Positions 7,695-16,110 of a stretch of DNA of 36,072 nucleotides are shown in pieces. Positions within the stretch are counted from its first letter, which is position 1. Every line of letters starts with the position of its first letter. Location: positions 1 through 36,072 of the forward strand of contig JAGCMD010000055.1 of the NCBI GenBank assembly GCA_017646765.1, given 5' to 3'. A model generated the notes under the pieces. It was not told the DNA's origin, made no database searches, and worked only from the letters and a program-made list of their open reading frames with translations. Made by a program: the position numbers and the translations under genes. Source of the DNA: Elusimicrobiaceae bacterium. GTDB lineage: Bacteria > Elusimicrobiota > Elusimicrobia > Elusimicrobiales > Elusimicrobiaceae.

Positions 7695-9421
7695 AAAAAT
7701 TATTATTTTTACTAAGTGTACTTTTGTTAATCGGCGGATGCACCAAACAGACCGCCCCGGACACACTCCTTGTGGCCCATAAAGGGGAGATGGAATCCTT
7801 GGACCCGGTTTATTCTTATGACGGCATCACGCACGGTATGCTGATTAACGTCTACGACACACTGCTTAAATTTAACGGCAGTTCACTGACGGAATTATTG
7901 CCTTCGCTTTCCACCCAAGTGCCTACCAAAGAAAACGGGCTGATTTCTAAAGACGGACGCACCTACACGTTCCCTATCCGCCAAGGTGTTAAATTTCACG
8001 ACGGACGCGAATTAACCCCCGAAGATGTACGCTACTCCATTTTGCGTTTTTTGCTGTCCGATATTTCCGGCGGGCCGTCCAGTTTGCTGTTAGAACCGAT
8101 TTTAGGCGTCTCTTCCACCCGTAATGAAAAAGGCGAGATTGTAGTAGATTATAAAGAGGCCGCAAATGCCGTGCGCGTAGAAGGGGATAAGGTGGTGATT
8201 ACGTTAAAACGTCCGTTTGCGCCGTTTTTATATATTTTGGCACGCTGGGGATACGTAATGAGCAAGTCTTGGGCCGTAGAACAAGGCGCCTGGGACGGCA
8301 CTGAAGCCACTTGGAAAAAGTTCAACAACTTTGCCAAAGAGGCTACCCCCTTATTTAAAATCACCAACGGTACCGGGCCGTTTAAAATTGCCCGCTGGGA
8401 TATTGCCGCCAAGCGTTTGACCTTAGCTGCAAACGAAGATTATTTTGCGGGAGCTCCGGCACTTAAAACAATTTTAATGATGACGGTAGACGAACCCAGT
8501 ACCCTGCGCTTAATGTTGGAATCGGGGGATGCGGATGTAGCGGAATTATCCCCAAAATTTATTTCGCAACTTAAAGGCAGTTCTACCATTGACCTATATG
8601 ATAATTTACCGCGTCTGCGCACGGACCCGGTCATTTTCTTCACACGCCATATCAATATGGACGCCAACCCGGACGTCGGCTCCGGCAAGTTAGACGGGCA
8701 AGGCATCCCTTCCGATTTCTTTGCCGATAAAGATTTACGCAAAGGGTTTATCTATGCTTTTGACTACGAAGCATTTTTAAACGAGTCTATGGAGGGCCGC
8801 GCGGAAATGGCCATCGGCCCGGCTCCAGCGGGACTTGTGAAATACGATAAAGATTTCAAACATTATGCGTTTGATTTAAAAAAGGCCGAAGAACATTTCA
8901 AAAAAGCCTGGGGCGGACAAGTATGGGAGAAAGGTTTTAAGTTTACCATTACCTATAATACCGGCGGTGAGATGCGTCAAATTGCCAGCGAAATTTTAAA
9001 ACGTAACGTGGAAAAATTAAACCCCAAATTTCAGATTGATTTACGCGGAGTCACTTGGCCGGCCTTCTTAGAAAAAACCACCCGCCGCCAAATGCCCATG
9101 TGGGCGCGCGGTTGGGTAGCCGATTATGCCGACGCGCATAACTTCTACTTTCCGTTCTTACACAGCCACGGGCGGTATGCTATTTCACAAGGCTATAACA
9201 ACCCGCAAGCTGATGCGCTGATTGAAAAAGCTGTCGTAGAAACTGACGGCAATAAACGCAACGCACTATACAAACGTGTGCACAATTTGGCTTACGAAGA
9301 TGCTATGCAAATCTACACGGTCCACCCCACGGGGTTATGGGCTATGAACAAATCGGTAAAAGGGTTTGTGGATAATCCGGTTTATATGGGTATTTATTTC
9401 TACCCCATGTATAAGGAATAA
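7691..9421 (+). CDS. Oligopeptide ABC transporter substrate-binding lipoprotein (SBP_bac_5 family)
   Basis: The 576-residue protein starts with a lipoprotein signal (MKKLLFLLSV, lipobox LIGGC, Cys17), so it is probably membrane-anchored and faces the periplasm. The mature part follows the DppA/OppA family: an early SLDPVYSYDG segment, YTFPIRQGVKFHDGRELTPEDVRYS split across the usual SBP_bac_5 signature, and a C-terminal peptide-binding lobe. It would capture peptides or nickel-like ligands for an ABC importer. No permease or ATPase gene is near, so it is an orphan binding protein or shares a transporter elsewhere. GAGG lies 5 bases before the ATG, which overlaps the stop of the C39-like gene. 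Confidence 0.9.
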   Translation: MKKLLFLLSVLLLIGGCTKQTAPDTLLVAHKGEMESLDPVYSYDGITHGMLINVYDTLLKFNGSSLTELLPSLSTQVPTKENGLISKDGRTYTFPIRQGVKFHDGRELTPEDVRYSILRFLLSDISGGPSSLLLEPILGVSSTRNEKGEIVVDYKEAANAVRVEGDKVVITLKRPFAPFLYILARWGYVMSKSWAVEQGAWDGTEATWKKFNNFAKEATPLFKITNGTGPFKIARWDIAAKRLTLAANEDYFAGAPALKTILMMTVDEPSTLRLMLESGDADVAELSPKFISQLKGSSTIDLYDNLPRLRTDPVIFFTRHINMDANPDVGSGKLDGQGIPSDFFADKDLRKGFIYAFDYEAFLNESMEGRAEMAIGPAPAGLVKYDKDFKHYAFDLKKAEEHFKKAWGGQVWEKGFKFTITYNTGGEMRQIASEILKRNVEKLNPKFQIDLRGVTWPAFLEKTTRRQMPMWARGWVADYADAHNFYFPFLHSHGRYAISQGYNNPQADALIEKAVVETDGNKRNALYKRVHNLAYEDAMQIYTVHPTGLWAMNKSVKGFVDNPVYMGIYFYPMYKE

Positions 9422-9441
9422 AAAAGCGTCTTTTTCAAAAA

Positions 9442-10080
9442 TTATCCCCGGGTAAAAAAGCGGTCGTGGCCGTCGTCGTCATCATTATAATTATGGCCGT
9501 CGGGGTTATTCCACGCCCAAAAGTGAGCAAAAAACAAATAGCTTCCCAGTCCCGTTAAAAATGCACTTAAGCCGTAAAACACATGGCGCACTTGCCATGC
9601 ATACCCTTCCGTACCCAACCACTTGTGCATATAATCCCAATCGGGCACTGACTCCGGCCCAGCGTTGATAAGTGTAATTACCGGATCCAAACTGCATCCC
9701 GCATAATGTCCCACGCTGTAACACGCAATCGCCAGTAACAGCAAGCACACATCCGCTTGAATTTCTTTCCCGCGACGCAAAAACACAAAATAGGCAAGCA
9801 ACGGCACCCCCAGTTCCATCAGCGTTCCGCCCAAAATAGTCATCTTAAAGTTACCTAAAAAAATCATCCGGAAAAGCGGGTGGCCTGCTTCGTGGATGCC
9901 CAGCGTAAATAATGAAAGCAGCCCCGCCAACGGACAATGCTTTGGCCCGATAATCCACTGATACATAAAGTAAGTAACAAGCGCAATAAATAAAATGCCC
10001 TTCCATCCGTATTTCCAGAAGAGCGGGCCTTTACGGGCCGGATCTAAAAAGTCCCAAAAATTGTTCCACATATTTCTCAT
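9442..10080 (-). CDS. Small membrane protein with HEAGH zinc-protease motif (M50-like)
   Basis: The 212-residue protein has about four to five hydrophobic segments (roughly 28-45, 50-75, 80-102, 112-130, 165-190). His63-Glu64-xx-His67 (HEAGH) lies at the end of the second segment, as in intramembrane M50 metallopeptidases. The second M50 motif (LDG type) is not evident. Asp residues in SLDP or PDWDY could supply the third ligand. The C-terminus is a hydrophilic Asp/His-rich tail. Function is unknown, and it may not be proteolytic. The ATG has no Shine-Dalgarno. An extended -10 (TGCTACAAT, hexamer at 10090-10095) ends 9 bases before it, so the leader is at most a few bases. It is convergent with the binding-protein gene. 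Confidence 0.75.
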   Translation of the reverse strand: MRNMWNNFWDFLDPARKGPLFWKYGWKGILFIALVTYFMYQWIIGPKHCPLAGLLSLFTLGIHEAGHPLFRMIFLGNFKMTILGGTLMELGVPLLAYFVFLRRGKEIQADVCLLLLAIACYSVGHYAGCSLDPVITLINAGPESVPDWDYMHKWLGTEGYAWQVRHVFYGLSAFLTGLGSYLFFAHFWAWNNPDGHNYNDDDDGHDRFFTRG

Positions 10081-10237
10081 AGCGGTTTTATTGTAGCAAT
10101 TTTACGGCACCAAAAAAAGATTATTTTTTATTTCGCTCCGGCGATAATTAAAAAAATCTAATCTGTTTTTTGCGTTGTGGGAAGGCGGTTAGATTGGTAC
10201 TTTAGATAAGATGTAAAAATTATCTTTGGAGGAAATT

Positions 10238-11479
10238 ATGAAAAAAACCTTACGCGCTTTAATGCTTGTAACGGCTCTTTGTCTGCCGTCGGTATTACTA
10301 GCGCAATTATATGTAGAAGAAGACGTAAGCGAAACCGTATGGCTCACGCCCGTCAAACACGAGCAACGCTTGCAAGAACGCCGGAAGACGGCCCAAGGTC
10401 CGGCGTTAGACCCGATGGAAAAGCTCGTCCGTGCTGGTAAAGGGGAACTCCAAAAATTGGGGTTAGAAGTAGGCGCCGATATTTCGTACCTGGCCCAACG
10501 GGCCGCTCCCAGCGGCAAGCAAACGGCCATTCAGGGTGTGTATTATCCGTATTTAACGTGGAACTTATTTAAGGACCGCGCGTTAGGTTCGGGCCAATTA
10601 AATGTCAACTATACGTTGGTGCATTATTGGGGCACTCAAGCCGCTACGTTACAAAACCGCGTAGATACAGCCTTGGCATTTAACGATTATCCGGCCAACC
10701 AAAAAATCTTTTCACAATTTTCATATACGCACACTCTGCCGGGCAGTTGGGATTGGATGAGCATTACGCTCGGTCAATTTCCGCTTTACAACTTTGACGG
10801 AACACAATACATTGCCAACCAACAAACGGCGCTCATGAACTACGCCCTGTCGCAAAATGCAACCAGTGCCTATCCGTCCGCCTCTTTAGGTGCGTATGCA
10901 CAAGCACAACTGGGCAAATGGACGCTGTCTGCCGGGTATCAGGATGCAACAAACATTTCCGGACAGGATATTCGGATCAAAGATGCTTTTGACGGAAAAT
11001 ATACGGTTTTCGGTTCTATCGCCTGGAACCCGAACTTTGCCCTGGGACAAGGCCAATACAGCGTGCTGTATTATTATCAGCCGTCGGTGCCCAACCAACC
11101 CGAAGACGTAAACGGCTGGTCGTTTAATATGCAACAAAATATGGGTGACAAATGGGCGATGTTCGGCCGTGCCAACGGCTCGGACAAAGGCGTAACCGGA
11201 GCTAAATACTCGTATGCGCTGGGTATGGCCATGTTAAACCCGTTACACCGCAATGCAGCTGATGCTATTATAGCCGGGATAGCCTATAACGAGTTAAGCA
11301 AACAGGCCTACGCCGGCGCGACGCGCGACCAGGAAATGGCACTGGAACTTCAATGGATTTGGGGAATCGGCAACTGGATTACCATTACACCGGACGTGCA
11401 GTTTTACCCCAAAGCCGGCTTAGCCAACCACACCCGCGAGGTAACCGTGGTCGGCTTACGCACAACGATTATGCTGTAA
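10238..11479 (+). CDS. aaxA: OprB-type outer-membrane porin, AaxA-like
   Basis: The 413-residue protein has a signal peptide (MKKTLRALMLVTALCL..., cleavage near LLA-Q) and a beta-barrel of alternating aromatic strands typical of the OprB carbohydrate-selective porin family. It would let arginine through the outer membrane. ATG 10238 is preceded by GGAGG at 5 bases. A longer frame from TTG 10226 includes the ribosome-binding site itself and is rejected. Directly downstream are a pyruvoyl-dependent arginine decarboxylase and an APC antiporter, which is the chlamydial aaxABC order. The symbol rests on this context more than on the porin sequence. Short inverted repeats upstream (AATCTAA at 10155 with TTAGATT at 10189) may be regulatory. 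Confidence 0.82.
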   Translation: MKKTLRALMLVTALCLPSVLLAQLYVEEDVSETVWLTPVKHEQRLQERRKTAQGPALDPMEKLVRAGKGELQKLGLEVGADISYLAQRAAPSGKQTAIQGVYYPYLTWNLFKDRALGSGQLNVNYTLVHYWGTQAATLQNRVDTALAFNDYPANQKIFSQFSYTHTLPGSWDWMSITLGQFPLYNFDGTQYIANQQTALMNYALSQNATSAYPSASLGAYAQAQLGKWTLSAGYQDATNISGQDIRIKDAFDGKYTVFGSIAWNPNFALGQGQYSVLYYYQPSVPNQPEDVNGWSFNMQQNMGDKWAMFGRANGSDKGVTGAKYSYALGMAMLNPLHRNAADAIIAGIAYNELSKQAYAGATRDQEMALELQWIWGIGNWITITPDVQFYPKAGLANHTREVTVVGLRTTIML

Positions 11480-11499
11480 ATTAACTAAGGAGAAAAATT

Positions 11500-12099
11500 A
11501 TGGAAAAAAATGACTTATTGTTAGGTACACGTTATCCGACGCTTGCTTTTATCACAGGCGGTGCCGGCCAAGCTAGCGACGGTATCCCGCCACAACCGTT
11601 TGAGACGTTCTGCTACGACTCGGCCTTGCTGCAAGCCAAAATTGAAAACTTCAACATTGTGCCGTATACTTCGGTACTGCCCAAAGAATTACACGGTAAC
11701 ATTGTTCCCGTTGATAAAGTAACGCCGTATTTCAAACACGGCGCCGTGTTGGAAACGATTATTGCCGGAAACGGGGCGCGCATTGAAGAACACAAAGCCA
11801 TCGCCACCGGCGTAGGCGTGTGTTGGGGTAAAGACGCGCAAGGCAAACTCATCGGCGGGTGGGCCGCTGAATATGTAGAGTATTTTGATACTCCCATCAA
11901 CGACGAAATTGCCGAAGGCCATGCGCGTATGTGGCTTAATAAGTCACTCAACCACGAGTTGGAAATCCGCGGGGTACAAAAACACAGCGATTTTCAAATC
12001 TGGCACAACTACATCAACATCACCCAACCGTTTGCGTATTGCTTGACGTGTATGGGTTTCTTAAACTTCAAATTTGCCGAACCGGTCAATTTGAAATAA
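11500..12099 (+). CDS. aaxB: Pyruvoyl-dependent arginine decarboxylase (AaxB-like proenzyme)
   Basis: The 199-residue protein belongs to the PvlArgDC family, which converts arginine to agmatine and CO2. The proenzyme cleaves itself at a Thr/Ser-Ser bond to form the pyruvoyl cofactor. Here the site is Thr57-Ser58 in [10 protein letters not shown], which is the chlamydial Thr-Ser form rather than archaeal Ser-Ser. Flanking motifs such as GxGxAxDG near 21-28 and [10 protein letters not shown] near 118-127 fit the family. AAGGAG lies before the ATG, 20 bases after the porin stop. With the porin and antiporter it forms an arginine-in, agmatine-out cycle that consumes protons, known in Chlamydia. 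Activity here is inferred. Confidence 0.93.
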   Translation: MEKNDLLLGTRYPTLAFITGGAGQASDGIPPQPFETFCYDSALLQAKIENFNIVPYTSVLPKELHGNIVPVDKVTPYFKHGAVLETIIAGNGARIEEHKAIATGVGVCWGKDAQGKLIGGWAAEYVEYFDTPINDEIAEGHARMWLNKSLNHELEIRGVQKHSDFQIWHNYINITQPFAYCLTCMGFLNFKFAEPVNLK

Positions 12100-12118
12100 G
12101 GAATTTTTTGGGGGTTAT

Positions 12119-13573
12119 ATGGGAGAAAAAAATCAATCTGCCGCGAAACTGGGAGTAATCGGTCTTGCGTGTATTGTGATTAGTTCCATGGTTGGGGGCG
12201 GAGTTTTCTCCCTCCCCCAAAACATGGCTGCCGGAGCCAGCGCGGGAGCGGTACTCTTAGCGTGGGTGATTACCGGCGTGGGGATGTATTTTATTGCCAA
12301 TACATTTAGCGTACTTTCGCGCGTAAAGCCCGATTTAACTTCCGGTATTTATATGTATGCGCGCGACGGTTTTGGGCCGTACGTCGGCTTTACGATCGGC
12401 TGGGGTTATTGGCTGTGCCAAATTTTCGGTAACGTGGGCTATGCCGTGATTACCATGGACGCTTTAAATTACTTTTTTCCCCCGCACTTTGCAGGCGGAA
12501 ATAATTTGTTGTCTATCGTGTGCGGCTCTGTGTTAATATGGGGCTTTAACTGGGTGGTATTACGCGGAGTTAAGCAAGCAGCCGTACTCAACATTATCGG
12601 TACAATCGGTAAACTGGTGCCGCTACTTTTGTTCTGCTTGATTTTATTGTTTGCCTTCCATTGGGATAAGTTTGACACCAACTTCTGGGGTCACTTAATG
12701 GAAAACGGCAAGTCGCTGGGCAGTTTGCCCGCGCAACTTAAAAGCACGATGCTCGTCACGCTGTGGGCATTTATCGGCATAGAAGGCGCGGTCGTTTTGT
12801 CTAACCGTGCCAAAAGCCAGGCGGCGGTCAGTAAAGCGACGTTTTTGGGCTTTGTCGGTTGTTTAGTAATTTACATGGGTCTTTCCGTGTTACCGTTTGG
12901 GTTTATGTCGCAAGCGGAAATTGCCGCCGTTGCCAACCCGTCCACAGCGGGCGTTTTGGCTAAAGTGGTCGGGCCGTGGGGAGCTGTATTTATGAACTGC
13001 GGCTTACTGATTGCGGTGCTTTCTTCGTGGCTCGCCTGGACGATGATTGCCGCCGAAATTCCTGCAGCCGCCGCCGAGAACGGTACGTTTCCGAAAGTGT
13101 TTGCCAAACAAAATGAGGCCGGAGCGCCAAGCGTATCCTTGTGGGTAACGAGTGCGCTGATGCAACTGGCGATTTTAATGGTCTATTTTTCTAACAACGC
13201 GTGGAACACGATGCTTTCCATTACGGGGGTCATGGTGCTGCCGGCGTATTTAGCCAGCACCGGCTATTTGTGGAAACTCGTAGAAGACGGCGAATATGCC
13301 AAAATTAGCTCCACCGGGCGGGCAGCGGCGTTATTCACGTCTATTATGGGAACGGTGTACGCGTTGTGGCTGCTTTACGCGGCGGGGCTAAAATACCTGT
13401 TTATGGCGGTGATTTTCCTGGCGTTGGGCATTCCCGTATTTATGCGCGCACGAAAAGAACAAGAACCCGCCGGCCCTGCATTTGGCCGCGGCGAAAAAGT
13501 AGTGATGGCACTCCTGGTATTATTTGCCGTAGCGGCGGTGTGCATGATGTGCCGCGGGCATATACACTTGTAA
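12119..13573 (+). CDS. aaxC: APC-family arginine/agmatine antiporter, AaxC-like
   Basis: The 484-residue inner-membrane protein has about 12 hydrophobic helices of the amino acid-polyamine-organocation superfamily. The first helix carries the substrate-binding signature SSMVGGGVFSLPQNMA, as in ArcD/AaxC basic amino acid antiporters. It would exchange external arginine for agmatine made by the preceding decarboxylase. The ATG follows GGGGG closely. The gene is 19 bases after the decarboxylase gene and ends before a strong terminator, so the three genes form one transcription unit. Specificity (arginine/agmatine versus arginine/ornithine) is taken from the operon. Confidence 0.88.
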   Translation: MGEKNQSAAKLGVIGLACIVISSMVGGGVFSLPQNMAAGASAGAVLLAWVITGVGMYFIANTFSVLSRVKPDLTSGIYMYARDGFGPYVGFTIGWGYWLCQIFGNVGYAVITMDALNYFFPPHFAGGNNLLSIVCGSVLIWGFNWVVLRGVKQAAVLNIIGTIGKLVPLLLFCLILLFAFHWDKFDTNFWGHLMENGKSLGSLPAQLKSTMLVTLWAFIGIEGAVVLSNRAKSQAAVSKATFLGFVGCLVIYMGLSVLPFGFMSQAEIAAVANPSTAGVLAKVVGPWGAVFMNCGLLIAVLSSWLAWTMIAAEIPAAAAENGTFPKVFAKQNEAGAPSVSLWVTSALMQLAILMVYFSNNAWNTMLSITGVMVLPAYLASTGYLWKLVEDGEYAKISSTGRAAALFTSIMGTVYALWLLYAAGLKYLFMAVIFLALGIPVFMRARKEQEPAGPAFGRGEKVVMALLVLFAVAAVCMMCRGHIHL

Positions 13574-13594
13574 GTACTTTATAAAAACGTACAG

Positions 13595-13623
13595 GGGCGA
13601 AACATACCGTTTCGCCCTTTTTT
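13595..13623 (+). terminator. Rho-independent terminator of the aax operon
   Basis: A perfect 9-bp stem GGGCGAAAC/GTTTCGCCC (13595-13603 with 13609-13617), loop ATACC, is followed by six T. Confidence 0.92.
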
Positions 13624-13624
13624 A

Positions 13625-13653
13625 TTGAACGGCACGTGTCAAAATGTTACTAT
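13625..13653 (+). promoter_or_regulatory. Promoter of the sirtuin gene
   Basis: TTGAAC (13625-13630), a 17-base spacer and TACTAT (13648-13653) lie immediately after the aax terminator, 19 bases before the ATG. Confidence 0.65.
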
Positions 13654-13672
13654 GCAAGAAAGGAGAAAACTT

Positions 13673-14401
13673 ATGAGTGATTTGACAGAAGCAGCTAAAC
13701 TGATTAAAAACGCTTCGTCCGGTGTGGTTTTTACCGGAGCGGGTATTAGCGTGGAAAGCGGGATTGCGCCGTTTACGGGCGCGGGCGGGTTGTGGAACCA
13801 ATACGACCCCAAATATATTGAAATCAATTTTTTTACGGCCAACCCGCAAGAAAGCTGGCGCGAAATGAAAAAAATTTTCTTTAACGATATGCACGACGCA
13901 CAACCCAATAAAGCGCACGAAGTGGTGGCCGCGCTTGAAAAACGGGGCAATTTTAAAGGGGTCATCACACAAAACATTGACGGGCTTCATCAAAAAGCAG
14001 GCAGTAAAAATGTACAGGAATTTCACGGTACAATTTACACGCTCTCGTGCGTGCGTTGCCGCAAACAATACAATTTGTCCGATATTGATTTGTCGCAAGA
14101 TCCGCCGTGTTGCAGTTGCGGCGGCGTACTAAAACCTAATTTTGTATTCTACGGCGAAGGAATTCCCCCCGCTGCGTATCAAAACTCGTTGGAACTGGCG
14201 CAAAATTGCGACGTGATGATTGTGGTGGGCACGGCCGGACAAGTGATGCCCGCGTGCGGGATGCCGCTAATTGCCAAAGAGTTTGGTGCCAAAATTATTG
14301 AAGTTAACCCGCAGCCCTCGGCTTTTACCGACCGGATTACCGATTATTATTTTGCGCAAAAGGCAACGGAATTTTTTGCCGCGTTGGAAAAGGAATTATA
14401 A
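13673..14401 (+). CDS. Sirtuin (NAD-dependent protein deacylase)
   Basis: The 242-residue Sir2-family enzyme removes acyl groups from lysine using NAD. Visible motifs are GAGIS (22-26), TQNIDGLH (99-106) with catalytic His118 (FHG), a zinc ribbon Cys126-x2-Cys129 with Cys146/147 and Cys149, and GTAGQVMPA near 190 as the GTS-like nucleotide motif. An unusual point is that the normally invariant GIPxFRG loop reads GIAPFTG, so Thr35 replaces the conserved Arg. Start ATG 13673 is preceded by AGGAG. The longer frame from 13625 would begin inside the promoter. It is monocistronic, between two terminators. Confidence 0.93.
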   Translation: MSDLTEAAKLIKNASSGVVFTGAGISVESGIAPFTGAGGLWNQYDPKYIEINFFTANPQESWREMKKIFFNDMHDAQPNKAHEVVAALEKRGNFKGVITQNIDGLHQKAGSKNVQEFHGTIYTLSCVRCRKQYNLSDIDLSQDPPCCSCGGVLKPNFVFYGEGIPPAAYQNSLELAQNCDVMIVVGTAGQVMPACGMPLIAKEFGAKIIEVNPQPSAFTDRITDYYFAQKATEFFAALEKEL

Positions 14402-14423
14402 TACATGTGCTAAGCAGTAAAAT

Positions 14424-14456
14424 TAACCCCCGGGTAACGCGTTTACCCGGGGGTTA
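14424..14456. terminator. Bidirectional terminator between sirtuin and rplS
   Basis: A perfect stem TAACCCCCGGGTAA/TTACCCGGGGGTTA (14424-14437 with 14443-14456), loop CGCGT, lies between two converging genes. T/A-rich flanks are present, but no long uninterrupted T run. Confidence 0.85.
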
Positions 14457-14487
14457 TATTCGGAGTTTTAATTATCCTAAAGAATAA

Positions 14488-14874
14488 TTATTTTGCCTCT
14501 TGCGCCGGGGCAGCTTCTTCAGCCGTTTCGGCGGTTGGTTTTTTGAGTTCTTGTAAGCGCGCCGCTTTACCGGACAGTTTGGTCAAGTAATTAAGTTTCG
14601 CGCGGCGTACTTTGCCGACTTTCAACACTTCAATGCTGTCCACCCGGGGAGAGTGCACCGGGAAAATGCGTTCCACGCCTACGCCAAACGAAATTTTGCG
14701 TACGGTAAACGTTTCGCCAATGCCGCTGCCTTTGCGGGCAATCACTACGCCGTCAAACGCTTGCAAACGTTCGGTGTCGCCTTCTACTACTTTTACTTTC
14801 ACGCGCACCGTGTCACCGGCTTTAAAAGACGGCACATTGGTTTTAAGATTATGTTTAATATCGTTAATGTTCAT
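14488..14874 (-). CDS. rplS: 50S ribosomal protein L19
   Basis: The 128-residue protein matches L19, located at the 30S-50S interface: [20 protein letters not shown], then [21 protein letters not shown] split across the family signature, and [13 protein letters not shown]. The C-terminus extends about 15 residues beyond typical L19 with a low-complexity Ala/Glu tail. It is the last gene of the rpsP-khpA-trmD-rplS group, 4 bases after trmD. Confidence 0.98.
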   Translation of the reverse strand: MNINDIKHNLKTNVPSFKAGDTVRVKVKVVEGDTERLQAFDGVVIARKGSGIGETFTVRKISFGVGVERIFPVHSPRVDSIEVLKVGKVRRAKLNYLTKLSGKAARLQELKKPTAETAEEAAPAQEAK

Positions 14875-14878
14875 AAAA

Positions 14879-15598
14879 CTACTTCCTCCGAATTGTTTTT
14901 TTCCTCGCGGTCTTTGCTTGCTTTTGAGAGGCGGTACTAAGCAAATCAGGCCGCATTTTTTTCGTTAATTGTAAAGCTTGTTCGTGTTTCCACGCTTCTA
15001 TTTCTTTGTGGTTACCGTTGAGTAACACCGCCGGTACCCGCTTGCCCCGCCATACTTCCGGCCGGGTATATTGGGGGGCCTCTAACAGGCCTTCTTCAAA
15101 CGACTCTTTAGTTGTTACGTCTTGTTTCTTAAAAGTACCTTTCTGAAGCCGCGTAATCGCGTCTATCATTGTGCAGGCGGCGAGTTCTCCGCCCGTTAAA
15201 ATGAAATTGCCTAAAGATACCTCTAGGTCCACCTGCGGATAAATCCGCGCGTCTATTCCCTCGTAATGCCCGCACACAAAAATCAGGTGGCGCTTTTTGG
15301 CTAACTTTTTGGCCAGGTTTTGGTCAAAGGTTTGCCCGCGCGGGCTGGTTAAAATTACGAAAGAAGTTTTTGTACGTAACTTCTTTATGGCCTGATACAG
15401 CGGCTCGGCCTTCATCAGCATCCCGGGCCCGCCGCCGTAAGGGCGGTCGTCAATGGTTTGGTGTTTGTCCGTGGTAAACTGACGCGGACTCAACGTCCCC
15501 ACTTTGATTATCCCCGCTTTGCGTGCACGCCCCACGATACTGTGGGAAAGTGCTTGGTCTACCATTTCTTCAAAAGCGGTGATAACGTCTATTTTCAT
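14879..15598 (-). CDS. trmD: tRNA (guanine-N1)-methyltransferase TrmD
   Basis: The 239-residue SPOUT methyltransferase makes m1G37 in tRNAs, preventing frameshifts. Motifs are [13 protein letters not shown] (50-62), [11 protein letters not shown] (109-119) and the knot sequence [14 protein letters not shown] (128-141), followed by [11 protein letters not shown] and [12 protein letters not shown]. By alignment from memory to E. coli TrmD, the general-base Asp169 corresponds to Glu165 here (TTKESF), and the N-terminal LFPEMF reads AFEEMV. The ATG overlaps the khpA stop by one base (TAATG). A basic C-terminal tail follows. Confidence 0.97.
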   Translation of the reverse strand: MKIDVITAFEEMVDQALSHSIVGRARKAGIIKVGTLSPRQFTTDKHQTIDDRPYGGGPGMLMKAEPLYQAIKKLRTKTSFVILTSPRGQTFDQNLAKKLAKKRHLIFVCGHYEGIDARIYPQVDLEVSLGNFILTGGELAACTMIDAITRLQKGTFKKQDVTTKESFEEGLLEAPQYTRPEVWRGKRVPAVLLNGNHKEIEAWKHEQALQLTKKMRPDLLSTASQKQAKTARKKTIRRK

Positions 15599-15828
15599 TA
15601 GTCTTCCAGCTTAAGGGTAACTTTTTTATCTTGCTTGGCACCGGCGGCACTTAGTACCGTGCGAACGGCTTTAATAATACATCCGTCTTTGCCAATGATT
15701 TTACCCTTATCAGCGGTGCCCACTTTCGTGGACAAGAAAACTTTATTGTCTTCCACTTTTTCTTCTACAACCACTTCGTCAGGCGTAGAAGAAAGCGATT
15801 TTAATAACAACGTGGCAAGTTCTTTCAT
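15598..15828 (-). CDS. khpA: KH-domain RNA-binding protein KhpA
   Basis: The 76-residue single KH domain has the RNA-binding GxxG loop as GKIIGKDG, near the middle. The KhpA (YlqC) family binds RNA, often with KhpB, and affects ribosome maturation or cell division. It sits in its usual place after rpsP. ATG 15828 has GAGG with 6-base spacing and is preferred over GTG 15831, which would leave only 3 bases. It couples directly to trmD by a one-base overlap; rimM, normally next, is absent. Confidence 0.92.
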   Translation of the reverse strand: MKELATLLLKSLSSTPDEVVVEEKVEDNKVFLSTKVGTADKGKIIGKDGCIIKAVRTVLSAAGAKQDKKVTLKLED

Positions 15829-15843
15829 CACGTGCCTCGCCGG

Positions 15844-16092
15844 TTATTTTGCGCTGGCTTTTTTAATCAAGTTTGCAACCGTTTCGGACGGCTTAGCGCC
15901 GACTTTCATCCAATACTCCACACGGGGCATATTGAGTTTAACTTGTTCGGCGGCATTCGGGTTGCAAGGGTGATATTGCCCCAACACCTCTTTGGCTTCT
16001 TTGCCGACCGCGGAAGATTTTTCAATCGCGACGACACGGTATTGAGGTTGGGCTTTCTTGCCGACTCTTTGTAATCTAATTACTACTGCCAT
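15844..16092 (-). CDS. rpsP: 30S ribosomal protein S16
   Basis: The 82-residue protein is S16, an early 30S assembly protein. It starts MAVVIRLQRVGKKAQPQYRV and carries the PRVEYWMKVGAKPSETV segment. The ATG has GGAG at 6 bases. A 20-base palindrome lies in the 45-base gap to rpe upstream. It heads the ribosomal part of the operon. Confidence 0.98.
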   Translation of the reverse strand: MAVVIRLQRVGKKAQPQYRVVAIEKSSAVGKEAKEVLGQYHPCNPNAAEQVKLNMPRVEYWMKVGAKPSETVANLIKKASAK

Positions 16093-16110
16093 GTGACTCT
16101 CCTTATGTTG

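Noticed and set aside
9422-9441. Terminator between the binding-protein gene and the HEAGH gene
   Set aside because: The AAAAAG/CTTTTT stem contains almost no GC pairs and is not convincing.
10155-10236. ArgR-type box upstream of the aax operon
   Set aside because: The short inverted repeats (AATCTAA/TTAGATT and AGATAA/TTATCT) do not match the known ArgR consensus.
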